A stretch of 64,000 nt of DNA from Hexactinellida sp. DTS-2022 (Eukaryota > Porifera > Hexactinellida), in NCBI GenBank assembly GCA_028753945.1, contig JAPNXP010000007.1:4712001-4776000 (forward strand), read 5' to 3'. The position numbers and the translations under genes were made by a program. Of the stretch, positions 10,255 to 20,876 are shown piece by piece. How positions within the stretch are numbered: position 1 is the stretch's first letter; every line of letters starts with the position of its first letter. The notes under the pieces were generated by a model. The model made no database searches, was not told the DNA's origin, and worked only from the letters and a program-made list of their open reading frames with translations.

Positions 10255-11060
10255 TTTAATATTATACGAGCCCTTCGGTCTCGGTCGCTTACGACGAATC
10301 GGTGCTACGCACCTCAAGTTAACGGCCGCTATGCGGCCTTACTCTTCACCCTTTCCACCATGGAAATGGTGGAAAGGGACATCGTCACATCCCTTTATAA
10401 GATTTCCATGTTTAACTTGTTTTACATATTTTAAATTTATATAAATGCGAAATTCGTGTTCAGCATACTTGTTTAACTATAATCCCCGTTGAGAGCAAAC
10501 TTCTAGGTTGGTTTTGAATTTCATTAATTTGTTTACCTATTTTGTGTCAACAACAAATATTCATATTATAAATTTTTAAATGCGAAATTCGAAATCAGCA
10601 TACTTGTTACCTATAATCCTCGTTGAAAGCTAACTTCTAGGTTGATTTTGAATTTCATTAATTTGTTTACCTATTTTGTGTCAACAACACAATAAATATT
10701 CACGTTAGATATTTATAAATGCGAAATTCGAAATAATCATACTTGTTTACCTTTATAACATTTGTTTACCAATTATAACATTTGACAGTTAGTATATGTA
10801 TATTATATTAATGCGGTTTCTTTTCCCCCATCACTTTAATACAATCCGGACAAACACACAACAATCGAGATTTAATAATACGAGCCCTTCGGTCTCGGTC
10901 GCTTCGCGACGGATCACTCTCTTACAAAAGTCGCGACTTTTGTTCGTTCGTGTTAGATACTACGCAACACAATTAATTAACGGCCGCTTCGCGGCCTTAC
11001 TCTCCTCAAATATCACTCATATTAAATAAGTTAAACCTGTGACTTGTAAATTACACGTAC
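10255..11060 (+). mobile_element. Composite retroelement-like repeat with internal tandem units
   Basis: The order is: GAGCCCTTCGGTCTCGGTCG head, GGCCGCTATGCGGCC hairpin, then about 2.4 tandem copies of a roughly 135-bp unit (TGCGAAATTCG ... TTTGTTTACCTATTTTGTG), then ATGCGGTTTC ... TTTAATACAATCCGGAC and an AATCGAGATTTAATAATA tail. The same layout is found at 34665-35400. Here the tail is followed at once by another head (10884 onward), a head-to-tail junction. Head fragments also occur at 1620-1690 and 30300-30390. The low-complexity tail suggests a non-LTR or SINE-like retroelement. No ORF was found. Confidence 0.6.
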
Positions 11061-12460
11061 TCAATTCAGTATGCTGCTATTTGGGACCCCAGTATGTCAA
11101 TATATTAATTCATTCATTCATTCATGTTATTTACTAACCAGGATTTACTGCATAGTAAATTGTTTGTTATTATTAATTCGCTGCATCATCAATGTCTTTT
11201 ATTATGCAGAAGATATAGGTATAGTAAATACCGTATTTCCTTGAATAGTAGCCCCCCCTCGAATAATCGCCCCCCTTGAATAATCGCCCCCAAAAATTGG
11301 CAAATAACATTTACTACCGCTGCCCGGAGTAAATATATTTATTGAATTTTAATGGCAATACGATTATCAACCGACTAATACTAAATAATTTGTATCAACA
11401 TGTGATATTCTCGAAAAGTCACAAAAATTATTGGTCAGAAAATAGCCTAAAAAACAATAATCGCCCCGGCTTTATCACATCTCAAAAATGTGACTAGATA
11501 TTCTCCCTCGTTGCGATTATGTGTTTCAAAACTATTTAATTCTATCCTAATTATTACTATTTTTTTAAATAATTTGAATTTGAACTTTGTATAGACCTTA
11601 GTTGGACAATTTAATCCTTTAGTAAATACATGCTAGGCTTAAGTTAATAGTTATATCATGTTCTTATGGTGACTAATTAGTGGTTGGAAATTAATAAGTA
11701 ATTAGACACTAAATCGATACAACAATTTTATTCATATAAGGAGTTTGATTACTTTGATACACAGTCTAGATACTTGTGTGGTTCTAAAGTTATAGTGGAA
11801 TATGCCTAAGTATACTTTTCTCATAATTAGTCACATACTGTATCTATCTATATATTAAACTGACTTAATGGTTCAATACAATTCTACTCAACTAATACTA
11901 TTCTCATATAAAAAGTATTCCATTGAAGCTAATCTGTAAACTCTGAAATCTAACTAATATCTGGAAATTCATTTATCCGATTCATCAGGTTTGTATTTCT
12001 GAAATATATTTGACAATTTAAATATAGTGTTATTAATTATTTTATTGAAATTTTTAATCCAAATATCTGATCCCAGGTTACATACAGGAATTAACATTAT
12101 ATCCAAAACCAATCGATTACAAACTGAGATTCTTCTCACACTGAAATACAGTGAGTTGTGTAACTAGATATAGAACCATATATTTGTTGTTTATTTGTAT
12201 TTACCTGTTTAGATCATAACACGATTACAAACCTAACAACATAATTAATCATTTGGCACTCAGACACCAAGTGAGTTATTTTCTGAATATTATGTGTATT
12301 AAAGACTCCATATTATACTATATTAACCTGTGTTTGTACTGATTTGCTGTAAAGTCTCGCTAATCAGAAAATAATGAAAAATATCAATTTTAAGTATCCA
12401 GTTTTACAAAGCATCATGCCTAAGCAATTATTAATATACTAGTATACCATGGGGATATCT
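11060..12460. other. AT-rich intergenic with MITE fragments
   Basis: At 11228 there is one end of the TACCGTATTTCCTTGAATAG family (full copy at 32265-32529), with the G-run TCGAATAATCGCCCCCC. A segment at 11473-11560 is an inverted match to 21845-21925. The remainder is AT-rich without a gene I can support. Confidence 0.5.
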
Positions 12461-12467
12461 CGTTATA

Positions 12468-12634
12468 CGGTAGAACGTCGTTAAAACGAACACCAACGGA
12501 AGGTAAATTGTTCGCTTTATCCGGAGTTCGTATTAACTGGAGTAATAATAACAATTGAATAACCATTGTAGGGACCTGATTTTTTGGAACTGTTCATCCG
12601 TATTAACCGTGTTCGTACCAACGAGATTCTACTG
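12468..12634. mobile_element. pogo/Tigger-like MITE
   Basis: Ends CGGTAGAACGTCGTTA and ACGAGATTCTACTG are inverted and TA-flanked. The core CTTTATCCGGAGTTCG matches the family at 7146 and 30704. Confidence 0.65.
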
Positions 12635-13247
12635 TAGTTTGCATTTTTAAGTATGTCATAGGAAATTAATTTAAGCCTTATGGTTGCATAAATGCAGTCA
12701 CTTCTGTCGAATATCCAATTTAATTCATTGGTTAAATTAATTTCTTGCACAGAATATGTGGCTACATCAATGAGACTATCTGTTTTGAGGTAACATAATC
12801 CATCCACGTGTAAGAAATGTAGCTTGGTTTATTCATTGTTATAATAACGACTTGAGACAAAACAAATTCCAAGGTTCATGAGATTCTACAGAACTTATAT
12901 TGTCATAATACCATTTATGGAGTGTAACAATTTAATCTACAATCTAATGTAAATATATTCATTTTCTATCATATAATTATGGAACTGATACATAGTAATA
13001 CTGTGACGTAAAGAGTTAACTAATACAGTTTATTTTGTAAGTACAGTAATCTCTAGTTATTAAAAAAATGCTTGGGACCTGTAAATTCCTTCGTTATATC
13101 CGGATAATATTTGTTTTAAGCGGATAATAATTAATGCATTTAGTACTCTGAGGAAATTTCCATCTCGTTATATTTTAAGCGAATCAGACTTCGTTATAAA
13201 GGAAGTTCACCTTTAACAAATAACTATGGCAAAACTCTAACACTATA

Positions 13248-13338
13248 CAGGGCCGGCGGAAGCAGTTATAAAGTGGCCGACCTAACTAGTGACGTAAGAA
13301 TGACCAGGCTATTGGGCTGACCGCTTCCACCGGCCCTC
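13248..13338. mobile_element. Short MITE, CAGGGCCGGCGGAAGC termini
   Basis: Ends CAGGGCCGGCGGAAGC and GCTTCCACCGGCCCT are inverted over about 15 bp. The interior (ATAAAGTGGCC ... AACTAGTGACGTA) matches the element at 30811-30938. No clean target duplication is visible. Confidence 0.7.
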
Positions 13339-13589
13339 CTACACATTGTAGCTAGTTGCTGTAGTCAAACTAAGATAGTACTAGTGATGTGAGTTCTCGT
13401 TTCATAAAGTGTATCTTCGTTCCTCTGCTGGCTGTCCATACGGCAGACTCGGATCTGCTCAACAGGTGTTGGCAACTCAATCCCTTCTTGACCGTTTGTA
13501 CTTGCGTAGTACCTGCAAACTGATGGTTATTATGTATTGTTCGCATCCGACTCGGGGTATCTTGTCTGCTTGCTCCGTCTGACATTGGA

Positions 13590-14362
13590 ACTGGGTGTCC
13601 CCCGGAATGTGGTCCTAGGATAAGATGTCCCCGGACTTGTGGCCCTAGGATAAGATGTCCCCGGACTTGTGGTCTTAGGATAAGATGTCCCCGGACTTGT
13701 GGTCCTAGGATAAGATGTCCCCGGACTTGTGGCCCTAGGATAAGATGTCCCCGGACTTGTGGTCCTAGGATAAGATGTCTCCGACTCCCCGGACTTGTGG
13801 CCCTAGGATAAGATGTCCCCGGACTCGTGGCCCTAGGATAAGATGTCCCCGGACTCGTGGCCCTAGGATAAGAAGTCCCCGGACTCGTGGCCCTAGGATA
13901 AAATGTCCCCCGGACTTGTGGCCCTAAGATAAGAAGTCCCCGGACTTGTGGATCTAGGATAAGATGTCCCCTGGACTTGTGGCCCTAGGATAAGATGTCC
14001 CCTGGACTTGTGGCCCTAGGATAAGATGTCCCCCGGAATGTGACCCTAGGGTAAGATGTCCCCCGGAATGTGGCCCTAGGATAAGAAGTCCCCGGACTCG
14101 TGGCCCTAGGATAAAATGTCCCCCGGACTTGTGGCCCTAAGATAAGAAGTCCCCGGACTTGTGGATCTAGGATAAGATGTCCCCTGGACTTGTGGCCCTA
14201 GGATAAGATGTCCCCTGGACTTGTGGCCCTAGGGTAAGATGTCCCCCGGACTTGTGGCCCTAGGGTAAGATGTCCCCCGGACTTGTGGCCCTAAGATAAG
14301 ATGTCTCCCGGACTTGTGGCCCTAGGATAAGATGTCCCCCGGACTTGTGGCCCTAGGATAAG
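13590..14362. repeat. 30-31 bp GC-rich minisatellite, about 25 units, higher-order structure
   Basis: The consensus unit is GATAAGATGTCCCC plus GGACTTGTGGCCCTAG. Units vary by CCCC/CCCCC/CCCCT, ACTT/ACTC/AATG and GCCC/GTCC/GATC. A run of variants starting with GATAAGAAGTCCCCGGACTC occurs twice about 213 bp apart (around 13870 and 14085), showing a block duplication of about seven units. It is much more GC-rich than its neighbours. Confidence 0.95.
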
Positions 14363-14639
14363 TAGGATCAGACATTGATATTATAAAATTTAAACACATT
14401 AGTTGATCCCTGGACTCGAGTGTAATTTCATTGGTTTTGGCAACTTCAGTATGTATACTGTCGGTGAGAACCATTAAACCGACTTAATTGTTATTACCTG
14501 GATTTTTCAACAAAATTTCATGATAAATTTGGCTCTCGAAGCATTACTGTAGTTTATATTTCAAAATTTGACACATTAATTAAGGACTAATTTTTTTATT
14601 TTGTCATTGTGTAAGCTGTGTAATTTTATAATTAATTAT

Positions 14640-15400
14640 TCACCAGTTTATTAACTATTTAATTATTTAATTTGCAGGGTTGCCAACCCTCCCGCTTTTT
14701 TGCCTTTTTTTCTCCCATCCTCCCGACCTCCCGCCAAACCTTTAAATCTCCCAATTTTTGGAAATTGTTTATTTATTTAGATTTTATGATAATTAAGTAA
14801 AATAACGGGACATGTCCGGGCGTCCCAGAGGAGCTACCCGGAGTTATTCGGAGTCCGGGTAAACTCCGGGTAAAATTCTTACCTGCCAACCTATTTTAGT
14901 TGGCAAAATCAATGGGCAACCAAAAGAGTTTTTCTCGCTCGCTACGCTCGGTCGTCTTGGGAATCTCTTTACACCTATACTAAGAGGAATTACGCTAAGA
15001 TCATGCATTCATGTTGTCAATGCAGCAAGCATGGCAAGAAATACATTAATGCTATTGTGTATTTATTAAGGTTGACATAAATCAAATTAATCTCCTTGGA
15101 AATGACTCACAATCAGTAATTTTGTCCAAACTTAAAACACCTTTACAAATGTACTAAATCCCTGCACTCATTTATAGAACTGCAAAAATAGTTAAAATCC
15201 CTGTACATTAGGCAATTATTAATGATAATACACTTACCTAGAAGTTGTTCGAACTAAGGCCCAGGATTTTATTGGCCGGGAGGTCCGTAGAGCCAACTTT
15301 CATTTACGTCGCCAATGGGGATGGCCCTATATTTCAGTGTCCGGGCGGGCCGAAGGTCCATCCCTCGTATTTACGACGCCTATGTCGAGAAACCAAATAA
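14640..15400. repeat. Interspersed repeats including copy 2 of the 100-470 family
   Basis: Position 15065 onward matches 100-470 (see there). Upstream, 14880-15060 (CCTGCCAACCTATTTTAG ... CTCGCTACGCTCG) matches 44750-44990 inside the hAT-like element, so the two segments travel together. CAGGGTTGCCAACCCTCCC at 14675 starts another short repeat. Confidence 0.65.
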
Positions 15401-15907
15401 AATTATAGTAACTGATAGTGTTACATAAATATACTTAGAATTGCAAACTTAAGTATACCGGCCAACACCGTTTATAATGTAATTCTCATAGCAGGTCAAA
15501 TTTAAAACATCAAAAATTCATTTTTCGATGCAGGATTATTTATTGAAAGGTATTTGGCGATACATCAGGGAACCCAATATTTCAATGAATAGTTAGATAT
15601 GTAATTCAGATAACAATGGCATAGTTTGGTAGAGTTGAAACTTAATTAAAGAATAATAGGACATTTTATATCGTTTGATCGAGACTTGTTAAATACATCA
15701 AGCGTTGAGACGTTAAATATACTGTTTGTCATAAATTATTTATAATTTAATTGCCTACAGTAGACAGAATCAAATGTAGACTCTCGTTAGTATGAGGGTA
15801 TTGCTTATATTATTGTTCACATTGATCAGGAAACTAAATTATACATTGGTCGGAGTCGGACATAAGAAGTGTCAGTTTAATTCTATTGGCTTTAAAAACA
15901 GTGTGAG

Positions 15908-16285
15908 CATAGGCGTCGTAAAGGTCAGTCCTTCGCGCCGCCCGGAAATTCCGCTCAGGGGCGGCACACCCGGTACGGCTGGTGCGGCGAGCACCGTACC
16001 ACTTCAGGATGGCCAGCTTTGCTGTACCACCTCTATCTGTTCAAAATTAAACAATTAATTGACAACTTATCCAATTAATGATTTTATGATTGTTGGACCA
16101 CACTCAAATACCTGGTGTTGAACCGCCGGACCACATTAGAATACTGTAAAATTCTCCGCCGTACCACTTTTCGAAAGGACGTGCCGCCCCTGCGGGTAAT
16201 GTCCGGGTAAACTCCGGGTATAGTATGTATTAGTGGCATAGGGGAACCCCTCTTCCGGGAACCCGAGCGGGTTACGACGCCTATG
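15908..16285. mobile_element. MITE (CATAGGCGTCGTAA family) with nested MITE
   Basis: The outer element has termini CATAGGCGTCGTAA and TTACGACGCCTATG and near-identical 8-bp flanks AGTGTGAG and AGTGTGAT. A second element (15956-16192; ends CAGGGGCGGCAC and GTGCCGCCCCTG) is inserted in it. Comparison with the uninterrupted copy at 37608-37734 shows the insertion point. Confidence 0.8.
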
Positions 16286-16444
16286 AGTGTGATTATATAT
16301 ATTAAATAAACTTCCGATCTATTGATCAACCCGTTTCTAATTGTGCATATAAAACTTGGTGAATGATGCACAGTAAAACCTGCCTAATCTGAAACTCGTT
16401 GGAACAGGAAAAATCTGTTGGAATAAGGATATTCCCAATCAGAG

Positions 16445-16960
16445 TGGACCCTGGGTCAACATTGGTGACCCATGACCCATCTGACCCATCCCATTTCTGA
16501 CCCATGACCCATTGACCCATTGACCCATAACCCATCGAGTGACCCATTGACCATCACACAATTTTAAATATCTAAATACTATAGTGTAACATTAACAGAA
16601 TAACAGAATAACCGTTTAAATTACCTCAACAAACCTACTTGTTGGAATGTCGAATACGTTTAGTATTTCAATGCACATCAATGTTATAATAATATTGATG
16701 ATGATGAGTGAAACGTATTTTAACTGAAGATTACATTGAAATTCCACATGGGTCATGGGTCATGGGTCACGGAGCCGTGACCCATGACCCATCTGACCCA
16801 TCGATTTAGGTGACCCATCTGACCCATCGATTTAGGTGACCCATCTGACCCATCGATTTAGGTGACCCATCTGACCCATCGATTTAGGTGACCCATCTGA
16901 CCCATCGATTTAGGTGACCCATCTGACCCATGACCCATGACCCATCGACCCATGGTCCAC
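16445..16960. repeat. TGACCCAT tandem arrays flanking a unique spacer
   Basis: At 16445-16555 irregular CCCATTGACCCAT repeats occur. At 16790-16930 a regular 26-bp unit (TGACCCATCTGACCCATCG plus ATTTAGG) repeats about five times. At 16747-16775 the motif appears on the other strand (ATGGGTCATGGGTCACGG) just before the forward copies, giving a foldback. A roughly 190-bp spacer separates the two arrays. Confidence 0.9.
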
Positions 16961-17220
16961 TCTGTTCCCAATGTATAGTGTAAAATTATACGACGCTCAT
17001 TGGGACTTGTAATTCTTATCGGAATAAGGCGAATCCCATTTATATGGTGGGCAAGTCCTACTATTCATATAATGGAAAATGAAAAACACATAGAATGAAA
17101 TATCTAAAATGAAATGAGCGCACACTGTGATGAACAGTTAAAAACTTAGTTAAGGTTCTAGTACTTTAATTAATTGCTGTCCTGAAATTTATTATTGCGT
17201 ATCACTAGGTCGTACCGATC

Positions 17221-20200
17221 ATGTCTGAATTCGCAGAATTAAGCGCGCTAATGGAATTATCCGAACAGCTAACCACTGATGAGATAATACAAATTCAAAC
17301 CGTTATCAAAATGCCAGAAGCATTATGCAAAGACGCGACCAAAGGAACTGATTTCCTAGCCGCAATCAAAAAATGGAAGCAGCACGATCCATACCTGTTG
17401 TATGTAGCACTAGAAGGCCTAAGACCTGATCTGACAGTAGTAGCCTGTGAGTTAACCTGGCTTTGTGTGTCGACACCAAACGAGTTCGAATTTGAAGAAA
17501 AGGAACTGAATATCAAGACACTAATTGATTTGTTAAAGTCTGAAATACCGCGTGATAAATGGGAGATGATATACATGGCGATTGCTCATGAGGCAATGGA
17601 GCAAGTGAACTTCGAAGTGACACTAAATAAAATGGTAGAAAAGGAGTACATACACAAAGACCTCACTCAGTTGTGTCAAATAATGAAAGTAATAAAAAGA
17701 GAGGACATTGTTGAGAAAATGAAGCCGTATCAGAAAGAATTCTCGGGAATGGAAGGCGGAGAGTTTGAAGCGAAATTCGCAAGAGAAGTTGGAATCCAAG
17801 GCAAAGAAATGAAACAATGGGAAGAGAAACTGAGAGACTTTTCCAAAAGTCAACATAGACAAGTAAAGCAAATGTTGGGCGATGACGAGTCAGTTAGTCT
17901 AGCGCATGTATATGTGGACCTTACAATCCTCAAACAAAAACCAAAGGAAATCGACATGGCTGATGAGACTACATACAACGAAATTGCGTACCTCAGGAAA
18001 ATCGCTAACAAAGAAGTGGAAATTGAACCAATTGATTTTAAAGAGGAATTAAACGCATATGAACAAAAGGAACCGGAAATTTGGTGCATCATAGGCAACC
18101 CAGGGTGTGGGAAAACATTTTTGATGAAGCGAACAGCTCTGAGATTTAGCAGCAGTGAATTAATCGGAATTAAATACTCCATCTCAATTCCTTGTCGGGA
18201 CACTGATTGGCATGTCATGGAGGCCACACGGTACGAAAACAAAATAGAAATTGAAAAGGAGTGCATCAGTAAGTGGCTGTGCCTGGGTTTACCAAAGGGA
18301 GCAAACTGGTCGAGTGATCTCGCTAAGCACCTCGCAGGCTCTGATGGAGAGGGACTCTTGATGATAATAGATGGACTGGACGAGTTTACTCGAAAGGTCC
18401 CATTTGAGAAAACGTTCCTCTGCTCATTACTAGCTCGTCAAACTCTAACAAAATCCACAATAATAATCACAAGTCGTCCCGGCGCATGGACAAGCATCTC
18501 TTCGCAAAATGACCTGAAAATTGACCGTTTTTATCATGTGCTTGGATTTTCGCCACAGAATCGAGATATCTATTTCCAAAAACAAATCACAAACATATCT
18601 AAACTGAAAGCGTGCATGGCTTTAATGGAGCGACATGACGAGATAAAGCAATTGGCCCTGATACCTGTAAACGCATCGCTCTTTGCCGCTCTGATGAAAG
18701 GAGAAGCTTCTGCCTCCATTAACACGATAACCAAGCTCTACTACGAACTGACACTGTACATGATCCGAAGGGAATTGACGAGAATGGGGCTGCAGCGGTT
18801 CTCCAGAGTCTCACAGATCTCAAACCTCCATCCCGACATACTGGCCTGCCTGCATAAGATAGGATTCATAGCATTGGTTGGTGTCGCCAACAGGGATCTA
18901 GTCTCGGAAGAGGATGTCACTCTCGTGTTGGAACAAGAAGAATATCCGTGTCAGTGCCTCGGTCTCGCACACGAGCACTACCGAAAGGAGTCCGTCGGCC
19001 TATTGAAAACAGTCTGGACATTTGTTCACCTGACAATGCAGGAATTCGTATCTGCCCTCTATTTAGAGCACACTAAATGGACTGAGCAGTGTTACAGTGC
19101 TAGATATATTTCCCACTCCATGGCTAACTTGTTCCTGTTCCGAATGGTGCTCAGGTTCCTCTGTGGACTCTTGTGTGATGAAGCAGCTGCTATTCTGTCC
19201 ATCTGTTACAGATACCTGACTCCTAAGCCCATCCAACTCATCGATATGCCTATGAGCTATCAACTCAAATACGAACCGTTATATCACCATGCAGCCTGGA
19301 ATGAATTAACGGAGATTTACATTCAATTATGTACAATTATTTATGAAACTACTTCCCTTTCAATTCCAACTTGGTTTGCCTATTTCCAAAGATTTTTTCC
19401 TAATCCGATTTACTTGTATGTACTACAAACCGTGTCTCCAAATGAGTGGATTTGCTTTGTACAGTCTCTCAAACATGCTGCTCAAATTCAACTGATTTAT
19501 ATCGACACTGATTTCATCAACCCCACTCAATTCAGCTCTTTAATACAGGAAATTAGGATTTGTTCGGTTAATTTATTTGCATTGAGCTTTTATCACAAAG
19601 ATTGTGCCACAGTCCTATCCTATACAGATATAATTATAGAGAAACGCATTACGTTTTATACCAAAATTAGTATTGAACTAAAATACTGTAATTTCCCTTT
19701 TGAGACAGCTGTTAATCTCTTCCCTACCACAGCCAATCAGATTATAACCTGCATGAGTCTAACCTCTAATCAATATTCATCTGAATTTCTTCAGGAATTA
19801 ACCAATCAGCTCTCTACTATCCAATGCTTATATGTTTGGGAATTTGGAACTATTTACGAGGCTCTCGAACCAGCCCTGTGTCAGGCGACACAATTAAGAG
19901 TATTACACCTCTATAAGATTCCTGCTAAACACATTCCTGCCCTAACAGCTGTGCTACCTCAGTTCTCCAAGCTACAAGAGATTGGATTCTATCAGGCCTC
20001 CCTGCTACCTGTAATATGTAACCTGTTAAACCTAACTTATATACGGATACAAGATTCTACTACAGAAGACACAACTCTCTATTCTTATCTCTTACATATT
20101 GTTAAACAGAACAGACACTCATTAAGAGGAATGCGGTTATTGTATTTGCATAGAATGGGTTTTATTAATTGGAGTTTACTTCTCAATAGTTTGGAACTTT

Positions 20201-20565
20201 GTACTAAGTTAGTTCATCTAAATCTATGGCGCATTACTCTACCAACTAATGACGTCACTCACTGGAGTAGAGCTGTTAACAAAATGGAGTCATTAGTTGA
20301 ATTGGATTTCTCTGAAGTCTCCCTCTATGACACAGGATTGTTATCTCTGTGCGAGGGTCTCATCTACCATCCTGCTATTAGGAGTCTACAGCTAATCTAC
20401 TGCGAGCTAACTTATCTATCCTGCGAGCCTCTGGCTAACCTAATCCCTACTGTCTCACAGCTGGAGACACTGGGAGTCGATGGACTATCTGAACCAGATG
20501 GAGATCTCATCTTGTTACTCAAGGAAACAGCTGATGAGTTCGCTATTGAGCTTTATTTGGATTAA
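17221..20565 (+). CDS. NLR-type protein: death-fold, NACHT and LRR regions
   Basis: A single 1114-codon exon starts at ATG 17221; no upstream in-frame alternative was seen. The N-terminal 280 residues are helical. Residues about 8-80 resemble a death-effector-like fold (pattern FLAAIKKWKQHDPYLL...LRPDL), and 105-172 resemble a second one (KEYIHKDLTQL...KREDIVEK). The NACHT NTPase follows, with Walker A GNPGCGKT (292-299), Walker B LLMIIDGLDEF (379-389) and the sensor-like STIIITSRP (412-420). The motif FVHLTMQEFVSALYL near residue 600 is typical of the helical region after NACHT in NLRs. Residues about 750-1100 contain divergent leucine-rich repeats. Such proteins act as cytosolic innate immune or death-signalling sensors that oligomerise on ligand binding. 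The lack of introns over 3.3 kb is notable. The death-fold subtype (DED, Death or CARD) is uncertain. Confidence 0.93.
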   Translation: MSEFAELSALMELSEQLTTDEIIQIQTVIKMPEALCKDATKGTDFLAAIKKWKQHDPYLLYVALEGLRPDLTVVACELTWLCVSTPNEFEFEEKELNIKTLIDLLKSEIPRDKWEMIYMAIAHEAMEQVNFEVTLNKMVEKEYIHKDLTQLCQIMKVIKREDIVEKMKPYQKEFSGMEGGEFEAKFAREVGIQGKEMKQWEEKLRDFSKSQHRQVKQMLGDDESVSLAHVYVDLTILKQKPKEIDMADETTYNEIAYLRKIANKEVEIEPIDFKEELNAYEQKEPEIWCIIGNPGCGKTFLMKRTALRFSSSELIGIKYSISIPCRDTDWHVMEATRYENKIEIEKECISKWLCLGLPKGANWSSDLAKHLAGSDGEGLLMIIDGLDEFTRKVPFEKTFLCSLLARQTLTKSTIIITSRPGAWTSISSQNDLKIDRFYHVLGFSPQNRDIYFQKQITNISKLKACMALMERHDEIKQLALIPVNASLFAALMKGEASASINTITKLYYELTLYMIRRELTRMGLQRFSRVSQISNLHPDILACLHKIGFIALVGVANRDLVSEEDVTLVLEQEEYPCQCLGLAHEHYRKESVGLLKTVWTFVHLTMQEFVSALYLEHTKWTEQCYSARYISHSMANLFLFRMVLRFLCGLLCDEAAAILSICYRYLTPKPIQLIDMPMSYQLKYEPLYHHAAWNELTEIYIQLCTIIYETTSLSIPTWFAYFQRFFPNPIYLYVLQTVSPNEWICFVQSLKHAAQIQLIYIDTDFINPTQFSSLIQEIRICSVNLFALSFYHKDCATVLSYTDIIIEKRITFYTKISIELKYCNFPFETAVNLFPTTANQIITCMSLTSNQYSSEFLQELTNQLSTIQCLYVWEFGTIYEALEPALCQATQLRVLHLYKIPAKHIPALTAVLPQFSKLQEIGFYQASLLPVICNLLNLTYIRIQDSTTEDTTLYSYLLHIVKQNRHSLRGMRLLYLHRMGFINWSLLLNSLELCTKLVHLNLWRITLPTNDVTHWSRAVNKMESLVELDFSEVSLYDTGLLSLCEGLIYHPAIRSLQLIYCELTYLSCEPLANLIPTVSQLETLGVDGLSEPDGDLILLLKETADEFAIELYLD

Positions 20566-20703
20566 CTTCGCATCTCTATTAGTCAGGTATGTATTCAATA
20601 TATTTATTAACAGTCAATATTAGTTTGCATATACAGTAATACATCTGATTTAGTTTGTTGTTGTTTACACCTGATACCATACCTCCATTGTGGATACTAA
20701 ATA
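20566..20703. other. 3' flank of NLR gene
   Basis: The stop codon is followed by AT-rich sequence without a clear AATAAA. The 3' UTR end could not be placed. Confidence 0.4.
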
Positions 20704-20876
20704 CAGTCGACTCCGCTAAATAGGGTCACTTTGGTCCGAGGATAATTTACCATTTAAATCTAATAACGCAATTTTTTTATCTCAAACAGCATTTCCGTCC
20801 TATAAATCCTGTGAAATTTCACCCCATTAAGTGGAGAAATCTATTAACTGGTGGCTCTATTAAGCGGAGTATACTG
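20704..20876. mobile_element. pogo/Tigger-like MITE, CAGTCGACTCCGC termini
   Basis: Ends CAGTCGACTCCGCTAAATAG and CTATTAAGCGGAGTATACTG are inverted and flanked by TA. Related ends occur at 22523 and 35845-35905. Confidence 0.75.

Noticed and set aside
13590-14362. CRISPR-like regular repeats
   Set aside because: Units are directly adjacent without unique spacers and vary among themselves; this is a minisatellite in an animal genome.
17275-17300. CTGATGAGATAATA as a second hammerhead core
   Set aside because: CTGATGA here is in the NLR coding sequence without GAAA and pairing helices; chance match.
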